Positions 18,770-27,620 of a stretch of DNA of 64,000 bases are shown piece after piece (the stretch's first letter is position 1; each line of letters begins with the position of its first letter). The notes beneath the pieces were generated by a model that saw only the letters and a program-made list of their open reading frames with translations, was not told where the DNA came from and did no database searches. Source of the stretch: Microbulbifer aggregans (GTDB lineage Bacteria > Pseudomonadota > Gammaproteobacteria > Pseudomonadales > Cellvibrionaceae). The DNA lies in contig NZ_JAIVKK010000004.1 in assembly GCF_020524005.1 (NCBI RefSeq), positions 124,001 through 188,000 on the forward strand, given 5' to 3'. The position numbers and the translations under genes are program-made.

Positions 18770-19354
18770 TTACTTGGATATCGCCAGCTGGATCATGAAT
18801 TCCAGCTGGGAGGAAATATCATCAAGAGGCTTGATGCTGCGTCGTGCGCGGCACATGGCTATGGAGCCTTCAACCGAGGCCAGAATTAATGTGGCCAGTT
18901 TTGCGGCCGGTGCTTTCCTGGCGCCGTGCAGCTGAAGTGAATCCCGCAAAAGACTTTCCCAGTTATCAAATACGGCGGCGGCGATTTCCAGAGCGGCAAG
19001 TCCCTCTTCGCCGGCCGGTTCCTCGGTGGCGACAGACAACACCGGGCAGCCGGCCTGAAAGTCGCTGCGAATCAAGATATCGCGCCATAATCCCAGGAAA
19101 TGGCGCAGCCCCTTTACCGGCCCGGCTTCCAGCGCTTCGGTCAGCGCCTGGGCAACGGTATTTCCGGCGAACCGGATAGCCTCGGATGCGACCTGGGATT
19201 TTCCACCGGGAAAGTAGTGATAGGTAGAGCCCAGCGGCGCCTTTGCATGTTTGGCGAGTTCGCGGATACTCATGGCGGAAAGACCGCGGCGACTGATCAT
19301 ATCGGCCGCCGCAGACACGAGCCGCTCGCGAGCCAATGCTTTGCTATTCGTCAT
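18770..19354 (-). CDS. TetR/AcrR-family transcriptional repressor
   Basis: 194 residues. The N-terminal helix-turn-helix is clear (RERLVSAAADMISRRGLSAMSIRELAKHAKAPLGSTYHYFPGGK, about 9-53), and the C-terminal ligand domain resembles the LmrA/YxaF-like group (CPVLSVATEEPAGEEGLAALEIAA). Palindromes of the type TATAAC-n4-GTTATA occur both before its own start and before the alpha/beta hydrolase gene. This suggests it represses itself, the hydrolase/membrane-protein pair, and perhaps the divergent isochorismatase-like gene. The inducer is unknown. Confidence 0.9.
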   Translation of the reverse strand: MTNSKALARERLVSAAADMISRRGLSAMSIRELAKHAKAPLGSTYHYFPGGKSQVASEAIRFAGNTVAQALTEALEAGPVKGLRHFLGLWRDILIRSDFQAGCPVLSVATEEPAGEEGLAALEIAAAVFDNWESLLRDSLQLHGARKAPAAKLATLILASVEGSIAMCRARRSIKPLDDISSQLEFMIQLAISK

Positions 19355-19367
19355 CAGTATATCCAGT

Positions 19368-19418
19368 TATAACAATTGCTATAGACTAGCATTTGGGTCG
19401 GTTATGGCAACTGTTATA
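19368..19418. promoter_or_regulatory. Pair of TetR-type operators between tetR and the isochorismatase-like gene
   Basis: TATAACAATTGCTATA (19368-19383) and TATGGCAACTGTTATA (19403-19418) are variants of the perfect palindrome at 18689-18704. They lie 14 to 64 bases upstream of the tetR ATG, nearly the same geometry as the pair before the hydrolase gene. Confidence 0.7.
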
Positions 19419-19529
19419 ACCCGCCGGCTAGATTACTCAAGGGTCGGATTCCATCGGATTCAATCCAAGCAAATCCGGTAAGTTGTCCCTAAATTGATTT
19501 GAACCAGCAAAAAGCAAAAGGATGCGCAC

Positions 19530-20102
19530 TTGCTCGCTACTCACAATCCCGCCCTTGTCATCATTGATGTACAGCAGGCGATCAATCATTTCGACAGTGG
19601 CTATCGCAATAACCCCGATGCGGAAAAAGCGATTGCACGATTACTGACTCATTGGCGACGAGCAGGTTGGCCAATTGCACATGTTCGCCATGCGTCCAAA
19701 TTTTATGATTCTCCCTATCATCCTGATTCAGCCCACTATGGTTTCAAGCCAGAAGTTACGCCTTACGAGGGAGAAATGGTTTTTACCAAATCCGAAAACT
19801 GCGCGTTTATCGGTACGGGCCTGGGTCAGTGGCTAAAAGATAGAGGTGTATCGGAGCTGGTTGTTTGCGGTGTGCTGACCAATAATTCAGTCGATGCCAC
19901 CGTGCGGGTGGCGGCGGGAAAAGGTTATCGGGTGTTTCTGCCTTCCGACGCGACCGCGGCTTTTCCGTTGCGGCGTCTCGATGGGAAGTTCGTTGCCGCT
20001 GAAGATGTGCACTGGATATTTCTCAGCAACCTGAACGGCGAATACTGCGAGGTGTGTACTGTATCGGGATTACTAAAATCCTTGGAAGTGGTTGCGGGAT
20101 AA
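19530..20102 (+). CDS. Isochorismatase-like (cysteine hydrolase superfamily) protein
   Basis: 190 residues, starting at TTG 19530 with AAAAGGA seven bases upstream; no in-frame ATG fits. The fold motifs are present: ALVIIDVQQAINHF with Asp13, FTKSENCAFIGTGL with Lys87, and GVLTNNSVDATVRVAA. In nicotinamidase-like members the third catalytic residue is a cysteine in N-x-C-V; here it is Ser120. The NNSV variant recurs in some family members and may mean altered or lost amidohydrolase chemistry. The gene diverges from tetR and shares its operator region. Confidence 0.85.
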   Translation: MLATHNPALVIIDVQQAINHFDSGYRNNPDAEKAIARLLTHWRRAGWPIAHVRHASKFYDSPYHPDSAHYGFKPEVTPYEGEMVFTKSENCAFIGTGLGQWLKDRGVSELVVCGVLTNNSVDATVRVAAGKGYRVFLPSDATAAFPLRRLDGKFVAAEDVHWIFLSNLNGEYCEVCTVSGLLKSLEVVAG

Positions 20103-20106
20103 CCGC

Positions 20107-20993
20107 TTATTCCGCGATTTTTTCTTCTTCCCGTCCTACTTTCTGGCGCTCCACTTGCGACAATTGTTGCGGTACCAGATCGTCAATTGCATAACCATTC
20201 GGATACGTCCGGTAGCCGTCCGGCCAAACGGGTTCGCCGGATCGCCCGAACAGCGCAAGCCATTTTGCCCGCAATCTCAGCACCAGTGGAACTACGCTCT
20301 TGTAAAAGCCGCCCGGAGGTTTGACTCCCACGGCTTCACGTGTCGCTGTATCGAGAAGGGCTGCCGATACCGGGCGCACAAAGTAGCGCAGTGGGCCCGG
20401 CAGCCAGGACTCCACAACCCGAATGTTGCATTGGAGACCGATCGATTGACGTCACTGAATTTAAAGTGATCCCGCACATATTGCTCACTCAACCGTCGCA
20501 TGGCCTGCAATGAATCCGGGATATCCAGAATCCCCATACGCTGACCTACAGCGCACCAGAAAAAATACAGGGCCTGCTGCTCCTGATCACCAAGCCTCCG
20601 CCAGCCATAGCGCTGAATCCAGTCGATGGGATCCAGCATGAAGGTCGACAGTACGAACAGGTAGTCTTCGTTGCGAATGGAAAAATGTCCGTGGGTACGG
20701 TTGATCCTGGCGAGCGCGACGGTACCTTCCGCGCTGTCGTAGCCGTATCGCAGCAGCTGCAACATCAGCAGCGAGGTATCGTCATAGCGCTTCTGGCCCT
20801 CGCGATTAAATTCCCCGGTGCGGGCGAGCAGGCCGCTGATTGCCGGCGAGGCGAACGTCCGGAACAGTGCGAGTTCCAGTGCGCGGTTAAAGTCCCACAG
20901 GAAACCGTCACAGACTATCAGCCGCACAATTTCACAGTGCTCTTTTTGCGGGCACAAACCATCGATTTGCTGGCGAATTTTATCTCTCTTCAT
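20107..20993 (-). pseudogene. MpaB-type oxygenase (DUF2236), frameshifted
   Basis: The N-terminal 190 or so residues read well from the ATG at 20993 (VCDGFLWDFNRALELALFRT, FVLSTFMLDPIDWIQRYGWR), then turn into nonsense after NRSVSNATF. The family C-terminus continues in another frame (VVESWLPGPLRYFVRP to the stop at 20107). Inserting one base near 20420 restores N-A-T-F-R-V-V-E-S-W across the junction and a protein of about 295 residues. So either the gene has lost a base or the sequence has an error there. It is a paralogue of the intact gene downstream of the TonB receptor. Confidence 0.8.
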
Positions 20994-21073
20994 TGCGATT
21001 CCACGCCCTTTTATTTTTATGAAGCGTAAGATTTCTTCTGCTAATCAGCAGAGTAAGTATCGAGAGATACTGC

Positions 21074-21949
21074 TTACCGCGAGCGGTAGAGGTAATTTTC
21101 CGGTAGCCCCAGTCGCTTGCAGGCATGTACCGCGGGGCTGGCGTTGATTACCAGCTTGTCGGCAACATGGCCGGTGATTCGTATCAGGCGCCGCTCCCAG
21201 TTTTTCAATTGCCAGCGCGTATCCAGATTCAGGGACTGTTTCGCCCAGCCCGGCAGGATATCCACCGCGGCACGCACCAGCATGCGCTGGTACGGGCGCA
21301 GCGGTAGTGGAAATATCGGCGTGACCAGCATCAGTTGCAGAAATTCTTCAATGATATCGGTGGGTTGTAGTTGCGCGCGCATGTGTTCAAACAGCGCTTC
21401 CTGTTCCGCTACCGAGTTCGGTGCGCCGACCGCACCGTATAGGGTCGCGGGCACTCTGGCCTCGCGGTATACATCGTCTTTTTCAGAATCGGTGAGGGGC
21501 TTTACCAGCTGGCTGTAGGCTTCCAAAAATCCGAAGCTGGCCGTGGCCTGAACCCAGTTCAGCAGCTCCACGTCGTTTGCGTTATAGCTGCGGCCATCGT
21601 CGGTTGTGCCGGAAATATTCCCATGCATCCGGCGTATGCCGGCAATCATGGCTTCGGCTTTACTGCGCGGCCCGTACACGGTGACCATGGCGGCCAGCCC
21701 GGTGCGACGCAGCCGGCCGAGGGGATCGGTACGGAACGTGGTGTTGTTCCAGACGCCGTCGCGTACGCGCGCTTCGGCCAGCTCCAGAATGACGGCGGTC
21801 ACACCGCCGACAAACATGGAGACTGGGTTCTTGAAAATACGCCAGGTTACCGAGTCCGCAGGGACAAGGGCTTCTTCCCCCTGCGGCTGACCGAAATCGA
21901 ATCGGACTTCTTTATTCCACGTGCGATACGCGTGTCTTACGTCTTCCAT
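21074..21949 (-). CDS. Oxygenase MpaB family protein (DUF2236)
   Basis: 291 residues from the ATG at 21949; a longer in-frame start at 22099 would overlap the TonB-receptor gene with an unconserved tail. Family features include the N-terminal DSVTWRIFKNPVSMFVGGVTAVILELAEARVRDGV, the internal DPLGRLRRTGLAAMVTVYG and a central LLNWVQATASFGFLEAY. The group includes MpaB and the latex-clearing protein Lcp, haem enzymes that cleave or oxidise isoprenoid double bonds, so a terpenoid-like substrate is possible. The gene starts 5 bases after the TonB-receptor stop and is probably co-transcribed with it. Confidence 0.85.
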   Translation of the reverse strand: MEDVRHAYRTWNKEVRFDFGQPQGEEALVPADSVTWRIFKNPVSMFVGGVTAVILELAEARVRDGVWNNTTFRTDPLGRLRRTGLAAMVTVYGPRSKAEAMIAGIRRMHGNISGTTDDGRSYNANDVELLNWVQATASFGFLEAYSQLVKPLTDSEKDDVYREARVPATLYGAVGAPNSVAEQEALFEHMRAQLQPTDIIEEFLQLMLVTPIFPLPLRPYQRMLVRAAVDILPGWAKQSLNLDTRWQLKNWERRLIRITGHVADKLVINASPAVHACKRLGLPENYLYRSR

Positions 21950-21954
21950 CAAAC

Positions 21955-24291
21955 TCAGAAATTTCCTCGTAGGGTCAGGCCGTAGGTGCGGGGATAGGAA
22001 ACATACGCATTGTAGTCCCCGGACTGCAGCGGCGAGTCGAAATGCACACTGGCGTAGCGGTTGTCGGTGCAGTTCTGACACCAGGCGGTGAGTGCCCAAT
22101 TGGCAGAGTCCGACCGCAGGCCGACATTGGCGGCGTACTCGTTCTGTGCATTGACCTTCAGGTTGTTGGAGGTGTTGGAGTAGATCTCCGAGTTGTACAC
22201 CATGCCCACCCGGCCAAACAGGTTCAGGCCATTGCTGATTGGCTGCTCGAAATCCAGTGCCAGGTTAGCGGCAAATTCCGGGGCCATGGCGAACTCGCGG
22301 TCGGCCAGGATGCCCAGCACCGGGTCTTTGCCAAAGCGCGCTTCGGCCAGGTGGGTTAGGTCGAACATCAGCGAGAAGGTGTCGTTCAGCAGGAACTGGT
22401 TTTCCAGCTCCAGGCCGTAGACGGTGGCTTCCGGGGCGTTGTCCACAGTGAACTTGGTGCCCTGGAACTGCGCCAGCTGCAGGTCGGTGATGTTGTTATA
22501 GAACAGCGCGAGGTTGCTACGCGCCTGGCCGCCCCAGTATTCGGACTTGAGGCCGAGCTCGTAGCCATCCAGGTATTCCGCGCGGTAGGTGGGGTCTTCA
22601 GGGATCGCACCGGGGATTTCTTCCGGGTTGTTCAGGTTGGTGCCGGCACCACTGTTGTCGATATTGACCCCGCCGGACTTGTAGCCGCGGCTGTAGGAGG
22701 CGTACGCCATGGCTCGATCGGAATAGCGATACTGGGCCGACAGCGACCCGCTAAACGCGTCTTCCTCGTAGTTGTCGTCAAACTCGGGTCCCGGCTGTGC
22801 CGTGAGCACGCGGAATACGGCATTGGGGGCTTCGGTAAAGGCGTTGCGGAACATGGCGCCGCTCTTTTCATCCCGGGAGTAGCGCAGGCCGGCGGTCAGG
22901 CCCCATTGTTCATTTATATCCAGGTTCCAGTGGGTGAAGGTGGCGTAAGAGACACTGTCCGCGGGCATATCCACGTCACTCCACTGCCCTTCGGTGGCAT
23001 CAACGAAGCCGGGACCGGCGCCGTAAAGCTGGAAGAACAGGGTATCCCAGTAGAATTGGGCCTGGTCGCCCCACCACAGTTCGTGGTGTGCATCGATGTC
23101 CTCATCTGCGTAATACACGCCTACGACATAGTCGCCGTCGTCGAAGGGTCCAAACGCTTCCACGTCGCCATTCAGGGTCAACTCCTGGGACAACATCTTG
23201 GTTCGGAGGGACTCGCTGATACCGAGAATGTTGGCACCGACAAAATCACCATCCATACCCTGCTGGGAAATTCGCCAGTCGCGAATGCTGGAGACGGATT
23301 TGACGGTGCGCCCGCCGTCCAGCTCCCAGGCCATGTGCAGTACCGCACCCTTGTCCTCAATGACCTGGTCGGTCCGGTTGCTGAGGACCTGCTGGTAGTC
23401 CTTGAGGTTTTCGGAAGGAAGTTCTTTACCCTGAGCCTGTACCAGGGCGTTGATCAGCGGCTGGGTGGGGCCGTCGATGGCGTCGACCTGACCGTAACAG
23501 CAGTTGTTCCGCTCGTCGAACCAGTCGATGATCAAGCGGCTGGAGAAGGTATCGGAAGGCTCATACAGGAACTGCACCTTGGCCCCGCGGGGTTCGCGGC
23601 CGTTGTATTCACCGCCGTTGGGGTCTTCGATATAGCCGTCTTCACTGCCCCAGATCGCGGCCACACGCATGGCGGCGTTGTCGCTCAGGGGCATATTGGC
23701 GGCGCCCCGCACCAGCTGGTTGCCGTAGTTGCCTACCCCCACTTCGTAGTCCAGGCTGAAGGCATCGGTAGAGGGCGCGGCGCTATTCAGGATCAGCGCA
23801 CCCGCGGAGGTGTTCTTGCCAAACAGGGTACCCTGCGGGCCGCGCAAGATTTCCAGGCTCTCCATATCCAGCCAGTTCTGCATCGCCTGGCCGGCACGGG
23901 TGCGGTAAACGCCGTCCACGAACACGCCGACGGCACCTTCAAACGCGCGGCTGTTGCCGACGGTGCCGATGCCGCGGATCACGATATTGGCACTGTTGGC
24001 CGCGCTGTTCACGACGGCGAAGCGCACGCTGGAGGAGATCTGCTGGACGTTGGTAATACTGTCCACCTGCGCGGCGGCCAGGTCTTCCCCGGTTACGGCG
24101 GTCACCGCCACCGGAACTTCCTGCATATTCTGTTCGCGACGCTGCGCGGTAACTACCACCTCTTCCAGTTGCCGCGCTTCCTGGGCACTAACGTGCAGTG
24201 GTAGTGCCGTTGCTATTGCGGATGCGAGTGCGGTAGTGGCTATGGTTATTTTGTGCGCAGACGTCTGCCTGTTGCGGTTGTTAATCGCCAT
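21955..24291 (-). CDS. TonB-dependent outer-membrane receptor
   Basis: 778 residues from the ATG at 24291, chosen because GAGGGAAG lies upstream and a signal peptide follows (ATTALASAIATALPLHVSAQ). The plug domain opens with LEEVVVTAQRREQNMQEVPV and contains VRGIGTVG-like and RGPQGTLFGKNTSAGAL elements. The beta-barrel ends in the aromatic-terminated strand YGLTLRGNF. The EEVVVTAQRR start and SYSRGYKSGG strand are typical of receptors for diverse small hydrophobic or carbohydrate ligands in sphingomonads and Cellvibrionales. Ligand unknown; the MpaB gene directly downstream hints at an isoprenoid or similar lipid. Confidence 0.95.
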   Translation of the reverse strand: MAINNRNRQTSAHKITIATTALASAIATALPLHVSAQEARQLEEVVVTAQRREQNMQEVPVAVTAVTGEDLAAAQVDSITNVQQISSSVRFAVVNSAANSANIVIRGIGTVGNSRAFEGAVGVFVDGVYRTRAGQAMQNWLDMESLEILRGPQGTLFGKNTSAGALILNSAAPSTDAFSLDYEVGVGNYGNQLVRGAANMPLSDNAAMRVAAIWGSEDGYIEDPNGGEYNGREPRGAKVQFLYEPSDTFSSRLIIDWFDERNNCCYGQVDAIDGPTQPLINALVQAQGKELPSENLKDYQQVLSNRTDQVIEDKGAVLHMAWELDGGRTVKSVSSIRDWRISQQGMDGDFVGANILGISESLRTKMLSQELTLNGDVEAFGPFDDGDYVVGVYYADEDIDAHHELWWGDQAQFYWDTLFFQLYGAGPGFVDATEGQWSDVDMPADSVSYATFTHWNLDINEQWGLTAGLRYSRDEKSGAMFRNAFTEAPNAVFRVLTAQPGPEFDDNYEEDAFSGSLSAQYRYSDRAMAYASYSRGYKSGGVNIDNSGAGTNLNNPEEIPGAIPEDPTYRAEYLDGYELGLKSEYWGGQARSNLALFYNNITDLQLAQFQGTKFTVDNAPEATVYGLELENQFLLNDTFSLMFDLTHLAEARFGKDPVLGILADREFAMAPEFAANLALDFEQPISNGLNLFGRVGMVYNSEIYSNTSNNLKVNAQNEYAANVGLRSDSANWALTAWCQNCTDNRYASVHFDSPLQSGDYNAYVSYPRTYGLTLRGNF

Positions 24292-24584
24292 CGGGAGCTT
24301 CCCTCTCATCGAGTCATTATCGTTATTGAGTGATCGGGCCGGTTCAGTGCCAGCACTCCTCACGACGCGCGTTAAATCCCGGCGGGAGTCGATGGGGGAA
24401 CAGTCCGGTGCCTGGCGGAAAGACAGCAAATTTGAGCCTGATCAGCGTCAGTATGGGAAACGCGGCGAAATTAGCTTCGTCTGAATGGATGAATTTAAAA
24501 TGCCTACTCCTTGTGAGCGACGATGCCGGCAGTGTCTGCCAGTGCCATGCTCTAGAACATCGACCAGCCGGATAACTGAACAAT

Positions 24585-24827
24585 ATGCACCACGACCAAC
24601 CCAACAACCCGCTGCACGGCATCAAGCTGGAGACCATTATTATTGAGCTGGAGGAGCATTTCGGGTGGGACGGTCTCGCGGAGCGGGTACCGGTGAACTG
24701 TTTCAGGAATGATCCGTCGGTGAAATCCAGTCTAAAGTTTTTACGTAAGACTCCCTGGGCCCGCGACAAGGTTGAGGCACTCTACATTGCCACTTTCTGC
24801 CGCGAAAACCCGTGGAACACTCCCTGA
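24585..24827 (+). CDS. VF530 family DNA-binding protein (DUF2132)
   Basis: 80 residues, closely matching the small VF530 family: [25 protein letters not shown], then [31 protein letters not shown]. Structural work on Vibrio fischeri VF530 suggested DNA binding; the cellular role is unknown. It diverges from the TonB-receptor gene. The lipocalin gene follows 22 bases downstream. Confidence 0.9.
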   Translation: MHHDQPNNPLHGIKLETIIIELEEHFGWDGLAERVPVNCFRNDPSVKSSLKFLRKTPWARDKVEALYIATFCRENPWNTP

Positions 24828-24849
24828 AACCAACGGTTTAGTCCTGCCG

Positions 24850-25410
24850 ATGAGAAAACGTGCGCTCCGTTCAGTGCGGCCAGTGCTGCAGTCAGTACTG
24901 CTGTTATGCACAGGTTTGATGGCCGCCTGCACCGGGATCCCGGAAGGTATAAAACCTGTGGATAACTTTGAGCTCAACCGCTACCTCGGCACCTGGTATG
25001 AAATCGCACGCCTGGATCACTCGTTCGAGCGCGGGCTGACGAATGTCACCGCGGAATATAGCCTGCGGGACGACGGCGGTGTGAGGGTTGTAAACCGGGG
25101 CTATTCGAAAGAGAAAGGCGCCTGGGAGTCGGCTGAGGGCAAGGCGTACTTTGTCGCAGCGCCCAATGTCGGTCACCTCAAGGTGTCGTTTTTCGGCCCC
25201 TTCTACGGATCCTATGTGGTTTTCGACCTGGATAAGGACTACCGCTATGCAATGGTGGCCGGGCCGAGCCGCTCGTATCTCTGGCTGCTGGCGCGCAGGC
25301 CCGAGGTGAGTCCGGAACTCCGCGAACGGTTTCTGGCGCGGGCGGGCGAGCTGGGATTCGACACGTCCAGAATTCAGTTTATCTCCCAGGAAGCGGTACC
25401 TGCTCCCTAG
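24850..25410 (+). CDS. blc: Blc-type outer-membrane lipocalin
   Basis: 186 residues from the ATG at 24850. The signal carries a lipobox LMAACTG (lipid Cys27), and the lipocalin motif GTWYEIARLDHSFERGL follows near residue 50. Later strands (VSFFGPFYGSYVVFDLDKDYRYAMVAGPSRSYLWLLAR in pieces) match bacterial lipocalin Blc, which binds lysophospholipids or fatty acids at the outer membrane. The start was placed after the VF530 stop; an in-frame upstream ATG at 24772 overlaps that gene and would bury the lipoprotein signal. Confidence 0.92.
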   Translation: MRKRALRSVRPVLQSVLLLCTGLMAACTGIPEGIKPVDNFELNRYLGTWYEIARLDHSFERGLTNVTAEYSLRDDGGVRVVNRGYSKEKGAWESAEGKAYFVAAPNVGHLKVSFFGPFYGSYVVFDLDKDYRYAMVAGPSRSYLWLLARRPEVSPELRERFLARAGELGFDTSRIQFISQEAVPAP

Positions 25411-25495
25411 TCCGCGCGCTTCCGCCTGTTACTTATTTTATTCTTGCGGAAGCGGAATCAGAGCCTTTCCTATACTGCGATTATCTGTCTGGAAA

Positions 25496-26008
25496 ATGCG
25501 CAGCGAGGGCGATGTGGGTGCGATTCGGCGAAGAAATTTCCTGTTTTCCCAATTGGCTCTTGGCGGTAGCCTGCTGGCAGGCCCGGCCGTGTTGCTGGGA
25601 TCACAGGAACAGCGCGAGCCTTCTGGGCTGACGGTGGAGGATGCAGAACAGCGCCTGGACAAGTTCTTCACTGTATCCCGCAATCTCCTTTCGCCGCTGC
25701 CCCTCGATACCCGGCTCGACAGGCGCGTTGCCGTGCGCCTGCTGACCATCCTTAACCGCAAGTTCGACGACTTTAAATCGCAACTGGACCAGCTCAGTGA
25801 AAACCCCGATGCCACACAGCGGCAGTCGCAAGGGGCGCAACGGATTGTGGCGGCCTGGTACACAGGTGTTATCGACGGCAAATTGGTGACCTACGAGCGC
25901 GCGCTGATGTACCGGCTGGTGGCGGATGTACTGCCGGTGCGCACCTATTGCACCGGCAAACCGGGCGACTGGGCGAGCGCGCCACAGCCGCGCTACGGCG
26001 AGGTATGA
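25496..26008 (+). CDS. Tat-exported small subunit of a GMC-type dehydrogenase
   Basis: 170 residues. An N-terminal Tat-like signal (RRRNFLFSQLALGGSLLAG) is followed by a helical domain (VEDAEQRLDKFFTVSRNLL, RIVAAWYTGVIDG, VTYERALMYRLVADVLPVRTYC). This matches the small subunit of membrane-bound sorbitol/gluconate-type FAD dehydrogenases, which carries the flavoprotein across the membrane folded. It precedes the flavoprotein gene by three bases, and the cytochrome gene follows, giving the usual three-subunit set. Confidence 0.85.
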   Translation: MRSEGDVGAIRRRNFLFSQLALGGSLLAGPAVLLGSQEQREPSGLTVEDAEQRLDKFFTVSRNLLSPLPLDTRLDRRVAVRLLTILNRKFDDFKSQLDQLSENPDATQRQSQGAQRIVAAWYTGVIDGKLVTYERALMYRLVADVLPVRTYCTGKPGDWASAPQPRYGEV

Positions 26009-26011
26009 GCG

Positions 26012-27619
26012 ATGGCGGACAGGGAAGCGGAGTTTGTCATCGTCGGTTCCGGTGTCGCCGGTGCGCTGGTGGCCAATGAGCTGGCCCGCGCCGGAAAATC
26101 TGTGGTCATGGTGGAGGCGGGCCCACGCCTGCCCCGCTGGCAGACGCTGGAGCGCTACCGCAACCAGGCGGATAAATCGGATTTTATGGCGTGCTACCCC
26201 AGCGCGCCCTGGGCGCCGCACCCGGAGTACGGCGCTCATAGAAACAACTACCTGATTTCCAAAGGCAGCCACCCCTTCGAATCCCAGTACATTCGCGCCG
26301 TGGGTGGCACCACCTGGCATTGGGCGGCGTCCTGCTGGCGCTTCCTGCCGAGCGATTTCAAGATTAAAAGCCTGTACGGTGTCGGGCGCGACTGGCCTAT
26401 CGAATATGCTGACCTGGAGCCCTGGTACCAGCTTGCCGAGGCCGAGCTCGGCGTCTGGGGCCCGGCGGACGAAGACCTGGGCTCGCCCCGCAGCCACCCC
26501 TACCCTATGGCGCCGCTACCGCTTTCCTACAATGAAGCCCGTATCAAACAGCGCATGAATGGTCACAATCCGGACTGGAAGGTGGTTACCGAACCGGTGG
26601 CACGTAACAGCCGTCCCTACGACGGCCGCCCCACCTGCTGCGGCAACAACAACTGCATGCCGATCTGCCCGATTGGCGCCATGTACAACGCCATCGTTCA
26701 TGTGGAAAAGGCGGAAGCCAACGGCGCCGAACTTATCCACAGCGCGGTGGTGAACCGCCTGGTCAGCGAAGGCGACCGGATTGTCGCGGTGGAGTACAAG
26801 AACCCGGCGGGGGAAAACTTCCGGGTTGATGGGAAAACATTCATTCTGGCGGCGAACGGTATTGAAACCCCCAAGTTGATGCTGCTTTCCCGCGCGCACC
26901 ACCACCCCTCCGGGGTGGGGAACCATTCGGATATGGTGGGCCGCAACCTGATGGACCACCCGGGCACCGGTATTCGCTTTCACGCCGATGAACCCCTGTG
27001 GCCGGGACGTGGTCCCCAGGAAATGACCTCGGTCGTAGGCTTTCGCGATGGCGCCTTCCGCGCCGAACACGCCGGAAAAAAACTGCACCTGTCGAATATG
27101 TCCGCGGTAGATCACGCCGCCCATGTGGCGCTGGGGGAAAGCCTCGGGGTGGACGTCACTGCCCTGAATACCCGCATCCGCGACCTGGCCGCGCGCACCG
27201 TGGAGTTCAACAGTTTCCACGAGCTGCTGCCGGATCCCGCTAACCGCATCGTTCCGAGCGCCACGGAAAAAGATGCCAGCGGAATACCGCGCCCGGAAAT
27301 CACCTACCGTATCGGCGATTATGTGGCGAAGAGTGCCCGCCACACGCGGGAGACCTACAGCGAGATAGCACGCGTAATGGGCGCTACCGATATTACCTAC
27401 ACCGACGACTTTGCCCCCAACAACCACATCAGCGGCACCACGATAATGGGCGCGAGCGCTGAAGACTCGGTGGTGGACAGGGACTGCCGCACCTTCGATC
27501 ATCCGAATCTGTTTATTGCCGGCAGTTCGGTGATGCCCACCGTGGGCACGGTGAATGTCACATTGACCATTGCAGCTCTGGCACTGCGCCTGTCTGATCA
27601 CCTGCTGCGGGGGGGCTGA
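26012..27619 (+). CDS. GMC-family FAD dehydrogenase, large catalytic subunit
   Basis: 535 residues. The FAD-binding motif is VGSGVAGALVANELARAGK (G12, G14, G17) with VVMVEAG closing the fold. The GMC C-terminal region has NHISGTTIMG with catalytic His472, and the final FAD segment PNLFIAGSSVMPTVGTVNVTLT. A CGNNNCMPICPIGA cysteine-rich segment near residue 210-223 is characteristic of the membrane-bound gluconate/2-keto-gluconate/sorbitol dehydrogenase group and may bind an Fe-S or other cofactor. Electrons should pass to the tri-haem cytochrome encoded next. Substrate is an alcohol or polyol not identifiable here. Confidence 0.92.
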   Translation: MADREAEFVIVGSGVAGALVANELARAGKSVVMVEAGPRLPRWQTLERYRNQADKSDFMACYPSAPWAPHPEYGAHRNNYLISKGSHPFESQYIRAVGGTTWHWAASCWRFLPSDFKIKSLYGVGRDWPIEYADLEPWYQLAEAELGVWGPADEDLGSPRSHPYPMAPLPLSYNEARIKQRMNGHNPDWKVVTEPVARNSRPYDGRPTCCGNNNCMPICPIGAMYNAIVHVEKAEANGAELIHSAVVNRLVSEGDRIVAVEYKNPAGENFRVDGKTFILAANGIETPKLMLLSRAHHHPSGVGNHSDMVGRNLMDHPGTGIRFHADEPLWPGRGPQEMTSVVGFRDGAFRAEHAGKKLHLSNMSAVDHAAHVALGESLGVDVTALNTRIRDLAARTVEFNSFHELLPDPANRIVPSATEKDASGIPRPEITYRIGDYVAKSARHTRETYSEIARVMGATDITYTDDFAPNNHISGTTIMGASAEDSVVDRDCRTFDHPNLFIAGSSVMPTVGTVNVTLTIAALALRLSDHLLRGG

Positions 27620-27620
27620 G

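Noticed and set aside
22906-24204. A 432-codon frame antisense to the TonB receptor
   Set aside because: Antisense shadow of a well-supported gene; no motif or start signal.
24305-24330. Possible Fur box before the TonB receptor
   Set aside because: Only about half of the 19-base consensus matches, and the receptor type does not point to siderophores.
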